Positions 6,341-10,294 of a DNA stretch of 10,294 nucleotides are shown piece by piece. Position 1 is the stretch's first letter. Each line of letters opens with the position of its first letter. The notes under the pieces are model-generated. The model searched no databases, was not told where the DNA came from, and saw only the letters and a list, made by a program, of their open reading frames with translations. This DNA is from Verrucomicrobiota bacterium (GTDB lineage: Bacteria > Verrucomicrobiota > Verrucomicrobiia > Methylacidiphilales > Verrucolacustridaceae): NCBI GenBank assembly GCA_010025475.1, contig RGTE01000035.1, forward strand, positions 1 through 10,294, written 5' to 3'. Both the position numbers and the translations under genes were made by a program.

Positions 6341-7781
6341 TGGGGGCGGGAGAGATTTCCGGGTCCGTCCCTACCGGTTGGAAGACCGGGCGGCGATTCG
6401 CCGCATCTGCGCAGACACCGGATTTTTAGGGAAGCCGATCGATCCGGTCTTCGAGGACCGGGAGCTTTTTGCGGATTTCCTGACGGCGCCCTATACCGAC
6501 GGCGAGCCGGAAAACTGTTTCGTTTTGGAAGGCGGCACGGGTGTGATTGAGGGATATCTGACCGCATCGAGCGATGCGGGAAAAAGAAGACGTTTTCTGG
6601 TGAGGAAACTTCCCCTCTGGCTGGCCCGGGCGGTCCGAGGATTCTTCGGAGGATACCGGCCGGCCAGCCGAAAATATCTTTGTTGGTTGATGGTGCGGGG
6701 AAGAAAGGAGACTCCCCCGGCTCCCCGGGATGCGGCCCACTTCCACGTCAACCTCATCCCGGAAGCGAAAAGCGTCCAGGCGGTGCGTAGTCTCATCGAC
6801 ACCTTTTTGGAGGCCATGCGGCAAAAGGGGGTTCGCTGTGTTTACGGTCAGATCGTCACTCGCGGGGACCGAAGGGGGGAGAGGATGTTTGCGCGATATG
6901 GATTCCGGGTAACCGGGCGGACACGGGTCACGAAATTCACGGAACACTCCCCGGAACAAGTCCATCTCTGCACGGTGGTCAAGGATTTGGCCGAATCCCC
7001 CTTGCTCTACGGCAAGGATCTGCACCGGCAGGGAGGTCGGCGTCACGGGCGGGGGGAACGGAAACTGCTGTTATCCCTGCATGATTTTCATCCGGGTAGC
7101 CGTGGCCCAATCCAGGAACAGCTGAAATTCTGTCTGCAACGGTGTCCGGGCCATGCCTCCATTCTGGTGATTCCCGAATACCACCACCAAGGCTCCGTGG
7201 AATCCTGCCCGGGAAGTCTCCGCAGCCTGGAACAATGGCAGCAGGAGGGGCATGACCTGGCCATTCACGGCTACTTTCATGATCGGGTGGGCTTGCCGAA
7301 AAATTCGTGGTTTTGGACGAGGGTTTACACCGATCAGGAGGCGGAATTTTTCCGTCTCGAAGCCGGTGAGGCGGAGTCAAGGATGGATCGGGCCTTGGCG
7401 ATCTGGCGGCGTCAGGGCTGGGCGGCGCGGGGATTTGTGGCTCCCGGATGGCTTTACTCAGACTCCCTGGAATCGATGCTGCGCCGAAAAGGCTTCGCCT
7501 ACACCTGTCGTTTGACAGAGGTTGTCCACCTGGCGGAGGGGCGGCGGGATCGGGCATGGGCGGGTACCTACAGCCTGCGGTCGCCTTGGCGGCAGTCCTT
7601 GGCCCGCCGGTGGCAACCGGTTTGGAGGGCCATCTGGGCAAACCGTCCGTTGGTGCGGCTCAGTCTGCATCCGGCCGATCTGGGAGTGTCCTTTGTTCGG
7701 AACCAGGTCGGGGCCTTGCTCGAAGAGTTGTCGGCGCGGGGATATCGTTCAGTCTCATACGCCGAGCATGTCCAAGTGTGA
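6327..7781 (+). CDS. Two-domain fusion: GNAT-like N-terminus and DUF2334 / polysaccharide-deacetylase-like C-terminus
   Basis: The 484 residues fall into two parts. Residues about 10-205 look like a GNAT acyltransferase: FRVRPYRLEDRAAIRRI at the start, AAHFHVNLIPEA as the central strand (136-147), then SLIDTFLEAMRQKGV and ERMFARYGFRV (185-195) as the end of the fold. The acyl-CoA loop, normally Q/R-x-x-G-x-G/A, reads EAKSVQAVRSL and lacks both glycines. Residues about 245-484 match DUF2334, a deacetylase-like TIM-barrel family: SLHDFHP (250-256), LAIHGYFHDR (311-320), GFVAPGW (369-375) and LSLHPAD (445-451) supply the expected metal-binding Asp and His residues. No signal peptide, so it is cytoplasmic. 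ATG 6327 sits just after GGAGG (6319-6323), with rather tight spacing, and overlaps the upstream GT by 14 nt; an in-frame TTG at 6306 is less likely. A role in swapping acyl groups on the sugar made by the neighbouring GTs is inferred. Confidence 0.88.
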   Translation: MSASDGGGRDFRVRPYRLEDRAAIRRICADTGFLGKPIDPVFEDRELFADFLTAPYTDGEPENCFVLEGGTGVIEGYLTASSDAGKRRRFLVRKLPLWLARAVRGFFGGYRPASRKYLCWLMVRGRKETPPAPRDAAHFHVNLIPEAKSVQAVRSLIDTFLEAMRQKGVRCVYGQIVTRGDRRGERMFARYGFRVTGRTRVTKFTEHSPEQVHLCTVVKDLAESPLLYGKDLHRQGGRRHGRGERKLLLSLHDFHPGSRGPIQEQLKFCLQRCPGHASILVIPEYHHQGSVESCPGSLRSLEQWQQEGHDLAIHGYFHDRVGLPKNSWFWTRVYTDQEAEFFRLEAGEAESRMDRALAIWRRQGWAARGFVAPGWLYSDSLESMLRRKGFAYTCRLTEVVHLAEGRRDRAWAGTYSLRSPWRQSLARRWQPVWRAIWANRPLVRLSLHPADLGVSFVRNQVGALLEELSARGYRSVSYAEHVQV

Positions 7782-10158
7782 CCTTCATCTTCACTCCCGG
7801 CACTCCGACCGGCCCTCGGAATGGATTCTTCGCAAGGCGGGGGTGCCGGACAGCCTTTCCAGCCCGGTTCAGCTGTATGAAAACCTGAGGAAACAGGGGC
7901 ACGACTTCGTCACACTGACCGACCACAACACCCTCGGTGCGTTCCGGGAATTGCGGGGGCAGGAGGGCTTCTTTCCGGGGGTGGAGATTACCACTTATTT
8001 TCCGGAGGACCGGTGCAAGGTTCACCTGCTCGCCTGGAACCTGGATGAGCGGCAGTTCCTCGAAATCGAAAAACTTCGGCCCAATCTTTTGGAGTTGGCC
8101 ACGTTTCTGCGAAAGGAGCAGCTCGCTCACGCGGTGGCCCATCCGCTGATCAGCGTGGACGGACGGATGACCGCGGATCATTTTGAAAAGCTGCTTCTGC
8201 TGTTTTCGGTCTTTGAAACCGCCAATGGCCTGAGGGCCTCGTTGGCGCATCGGGTGGTCGACCTTTGTCTGGATCTGCTGACCCCCGAAAAAATCAGAGT
8301 GCTGTCGGAGAAGCACCAACTGGAGTCGGCCGGCAAAGAGCCTTGGAAGAAAGGCAGGGTGGGGGGATCCAACGACCATTGTGGCCTTTATGCGGGCCAA
8401 GTATGGACGGAAGTTCCGGGTGCCAGGGACGCCGGTGCCTTTCTCCATGGCGTAATGGAAGGACAAGGGATGCCGCAAGGCGAGGGAGGGGATCCTGCCC
8501 GCTTTGTGAACGGCCTTTTTCATATTCTCTTCGAGTTCATCCGTGAAAAGGTGGGGAACCGGGCTCCAAGGGGATCCGAGCTTTTGTTGCGGATCGTGAA
8601 CCGCTTTCTGGCCGGGGAAAATCCCATCGAGGTCAGCTTCCTGGATAAGGCACGTTACGCCGTGGAGATGGTCGCGACCGGCCGGATTTTTGAATTTTGG
8701 AAAGCCCCCGAAGGTGGCTTGAGCAAGGAAATGGCCCATTACCTGGGCAACCCGGATACCAAACGAGCCTTGCAAAGGGTTTTGGAGGAGGAAAAGGAGC
8801 CTGAAAGGAGGAGCTTTCGCCTGGCCTCCAAGGTAATCAACGATGTCGGTTTCCGGATCGTGACCCGTTTTATCGATCGGGCGAGCCGGGGAGATGTGTT
8901 GGCGGGCTTGGAACCCTTGGCGGGGGTGATCCCCCTGGGTCTGGCGACCGCGCCTTATCTTTATTCCTTCCACGCCTTGCGGGTGAACCGGGACTTGTGG
9001 GGCGAGGTGGCGCAGCGATTCACCGGGAGCCGGCCGCCGGAGCTGCAAAACCGCTGCAAGGGATGGCTGACTGACACCCTGGAGGATGTGAACGGGGTGG
9101 CCCGAACCATCCGGACGATGGCGGCGGCCGGACGGGCCCAAGGGGCGGATTTGACGATTTTGACAAGCCGACCGGATCTGAAAGCCGAGGAGGGGGTGGT
9201 GAATTTTCCTCCGGTCGGGGTCTTCACCATCCCGGAGTATGAACTCCAAAAGCTGAGCTTCCCCCCGATCCTGGAGGTCATCGATCACATCGTTCGTCGT
9301 GGATATACGGAACTGATCCTCAGCACCCCGGGTCCGATGGGGTTGACCGGGCTTTTGGCAGCCAAGCTCCTGGGGTTGCGGACCAGCGCCATCTATCACA
9401 CCGACTTTCCCCAATATGCCCGGTTTCTGAGTGAGGATGACCCGATGATGGAGGGGATCGCGTGGAACTACATGCACTGGTTCTACAGCCAGGTGGACCG
9501 GGTGTATGTGAATTCGCAGAAATATCTGGAGCGCTGGGTGGAGAGGGGGCTGGCCCAGGAAAAACTCCGTATCCTGCCACGGGGGTTGGACACCGAGAGC
9601 TTCGATCTTCGGCACCGGGACGCGCAGTTCTGGAAAAAACGCGGAGCCCGCGGAAAAGTGGTGCTCTACGTGGGCCGGATTTCCAAGGAGAAAGAACTCG
9701 ATTTTCTTTCCCGGGTGGCGGAGCGGATGAGGGGGGATGAAGGGACGACTTTTGCTTTTGTGGGGGAAGGGCCCTTTCTGCATGAACTAAAGAAAAAGCT
9801 TCCCCATGGAATTTTTACGGGGTCCCTGCATGGCGAAGATCTCTCCAGGGCTTACGCCTCCGCTGACCTGTTCGTGTTTCCCAGCACCACAGATACCTAC
9901 GGCAACGTGGTGATCGAGGCCCTGGCATCCGGTTTGCCGGTATTGGTGTCGGATCAAGGTGGCCCCAAAGAGCTACTTCGAAATACAAATGACGGGCTCG
10001 TGCTTGCCGGGGGGGAGGCACAGTGGGAGGCTGCAATCCGGAAATGGATCGGCTCCACGAGCATGCCAAACGATGCCAAGTCCCGTAGGGAGAGAACCGT
10101 AGCCGGCCGGAAGTGGGAAGACGCCTTCCGGAGATTCTGGGAAGAGGGTCTTTTGTGA
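7768..10158 (+). CDS. PHP-domain phosphoesterase fused to GT4 glycosyltransferase
   Basis: This 796-residue protein begins with a PHP metal-dependent phosphoesterase domain (1 to about 215). Its motifs are DLHLHSRHSDR (5-15), TDHNT (51-55), GVEITT (71-76), a His at 86 (KVHLL), AHAVAHP (120-126), FETANG (149-154) and GGSNDHCG (199-206). The last is usually SDDH or SDxH; here Asp is Asn202. Residues about 216-430 are a mostly helical region with no motif I recognise. From about 432 a complete GT-B enzyme follows: WLTDTLEDVNGVAR (433-446), YHTDFP (543-548), LPRGLDT, YVGRISKEKE (634-643) and TDTYGNVVIEALASGLPV, with D709 and E717 at the E-x7-E positions. The phosphatase half could remove a phosphate from the GT product or acceptor; this is inference. 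ATG 7768 overlaps the previous gene by 14 nt and has no strong Shine-Dalgarno, so translation is probably coupled. No signal peptide or membrane segment is evident. Confidence 0.92.
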   Translation: MSKCDLHLHSRHSDRPSEWILRKAGVPDSLSSPVQLYENLRKQGHDFVTLTDHNTLGAFRELRGQEGFFPGVEITTYFPEDRCKVHLLAWNLDERQFLEIEKLRPNLLELATFLRKEQLAHAVAHPLISVDGRMTADHFEKLLLLFSVFETANGLRASLAHRVVDLCLDLLTPEKIRVLSEKHQLESAGKEPWKKGRVGGSNDHCGLYAGQVWTEVPGARDAGAFLHGVMEGQGMPQGEGGDPARFVNGLFHILFEFIREKVGNRAPRGSELLLRIVNRFLAGENPIEVSFLDKARYAVEMVATGRIFEFWKAPEGGLSKEMAHYLGNPDTKRALQRVLEEEKEPERRSFRLASKVINDVGFRIVTRFIDRASRGDVLAGLEPLAGVIPLGLATAPYLYSFHALRVNRDLWGEVAQRFTGSRPPELQNRCKGWLTDTLEDVNGVARTIRTMAAAGRAQGADLTILTSRPDLKAEEGVVNFPPVGVFTIPEYELQKLSFPPILEVIDHIVRRGYTELILSTPGPMGLTGLLAAKLLGLRTSAIYHTDFPQYARFLSEDDPMMEGIAWNYMHWFYSQVDRVYVNSQKYLERWVERGLAQEKLRILPRGLDTESFDLRHRDAQFWKKRGARGKVVLYVGRISKEKELDFLSRVAERMRGDEGTTFAFVGEGPFLHELKKKLPHGIFTGSLHGEDLSRAYASADLFVFPSTTDTYGNVVIEALASGLPVLVSDQGGPKELLRNTNDGLVLAGGEAQWEAAIRKWIGSTSMPNDAKSRRERTVAGRKWEDAFRRFWEEGLL

Positions 10159-10179
10159 ATAACCTTTGCGGCAAATAGT

Positions 10180-10208
10180 TTGACCAGACTCGATTTTACT
10201 TATTTTAT
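10180..10208 (+). promoter_or_regulatory. Candidate sigma-70-type promoter
   Basis: TTGACC (10180-10185) matches five of six -35 consensus bases and lies 17 nt before TTTTAT (10203-10208), which matches four of six -10 bases. The stretch is noticeably AT-rich in an otherwise GC-rich window and falls in the gap after the PHP-GT gene. It would drive the gene starting near 10215. TATTTT (10201-10206) is another possible -10 but leaves only 15 nt of spacer. Confidence 0.4.
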
Positions 10209-10214
10209 CTTCAG

Positions 10215-10294
10215 ATGGCTGAAGGAATACCTGCACCCCCAACACCCCCAAGGCCTCCGGGTGCGCCTTCTTTACCTGCTGTCCCCAAGCCACC
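10215..10294 (+). CDS. Possible start of a proline-rich protein (3' end outside window)
   Basis: From ATG 10215 a frame stays open to the window edge, reading MAEGIPAPPTPPRPPGAPSL and then PAVPKP. Eleven of the 26 complete codons are proline, a composition typical of flexible linkers or N-terminal tails rather than a folded domain. No Shine-Dalgarno sequence is visible upstream, but a promoter-like pair ends 6 nt before the ATG. The family is not recognised. It could be a chance open frame in GC-rich DNA, although its position after a promoter-like AT-rich gap supports a real gene. The sequence beyond the edge is needed to decide. Confidence 0.35.
   Translation, partial: MAEGIPAPPTPPRPPGAPSLPAVPKP

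Noticed and set aside
7522..7767. Upstream extension of the PHP-GT frame (82 codons)
   Set aside because: This part overlaps the DUF2334 coding region and reads as low-complexity sequence. The PHP domain begins right at MSKCDLHLHS, so ATG 7768 is the sensible start.
7660..9783. 707-codon open frame on the minus strand
   Set aside because: It lies opposite the PHP-GT gene, whose motifs are clear. The antisense translation is rich in His, Pro, Gln and Arg without domain signatures, as expected from the shadow of a GC-rich gene.
10159..10179. Terminator after the PHP-GT gene
   Set aside because: Only a tiny palindrome (TTTGCGGCAAA) is present, with too small a loop and no T-run, so no terminator can be supported.
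1..10294. CRISPR arrays, tRNA or rRNA genes, insertion sequences
   Set aside because: No spaced direct repeats, cloverleaf-like segment, rRNA core sequence, transposase motif or terminal inverted repeats were seen in reading through both strands.

Overview
This window is a GC-rich, densely packed bacterial segment. It encodes a DNA repair pair (RecJ and RecG), a tetrapyrrole enzyme (HemL, so the C5 route to 5-aminolevulinate) and a set of sugar-modifying enzymes. Start codons are mostly ATG with recognisable Shine-Dalgarno sequences, and several genes overlap. The gene content fits a Gram-negative-type bacterium. Similarity recalled from memory between the glycosyltransferase/PHP proteins and members of the PVC group (e.g. 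Verrucomicrobiota) suggests that direction. This taxonomic guess is weak and cannot be settled from the window.

Layout: 1-417 is the C-terminal end of recJ. It overlaps recG (366-2417) by 52 nt. After a 52-nt gap holding a small hairpin comes hemL (2470-3768). Next is a left-handed beta-helix (hexapeptide) nucleotide-sugar/acyltransferase-type gene ending at 4339, whose true start is unclear because no standard start codon lies where the family N-terminus should begin. These four genes read rightward. They converge, across a gap with an imperfect stem-loop (4375-4417), on a leftward NodB-type polysaccharide deacetylase (4431-5144) with an export signal. A 47-nt divergent gap separates it from a rightward three-gene cassette: a GT4 glycosyltransferase (5192-6340), a GNAT + DUF2334-deacetylase fusion (6327-7781) and a PHP-phosphoesterase + GT4 fusion (7768-10158). 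Both junctions inside the cassette are 14-nt overlaps of the form ATG-N8-TGA. The window ends with an AT-rich promoter-like stretch and the first codons of a possible proline-rich protein (10215 onward).

The most interesting part is 4431-10158. It holds two glycosyltransferases, two different deacetylase-like folds, an acyltransferase-like domain and a phosphoesterase-like domain, translationally coupled or divergently arranged. My inference is a dedicated pathway for a glycolipid or small glycoside. One GT would start the sugar chain, the GNAT/DUF2334 protein would change its acylation, and the PHP-GT would couple glycosyl transfer to phosphate removal, as in sucrose- or trehalose-phosphate synthase/phosphatase pairs. 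The exported deacetylase would act on related cell-envelope glycans. The substrates are unknown.
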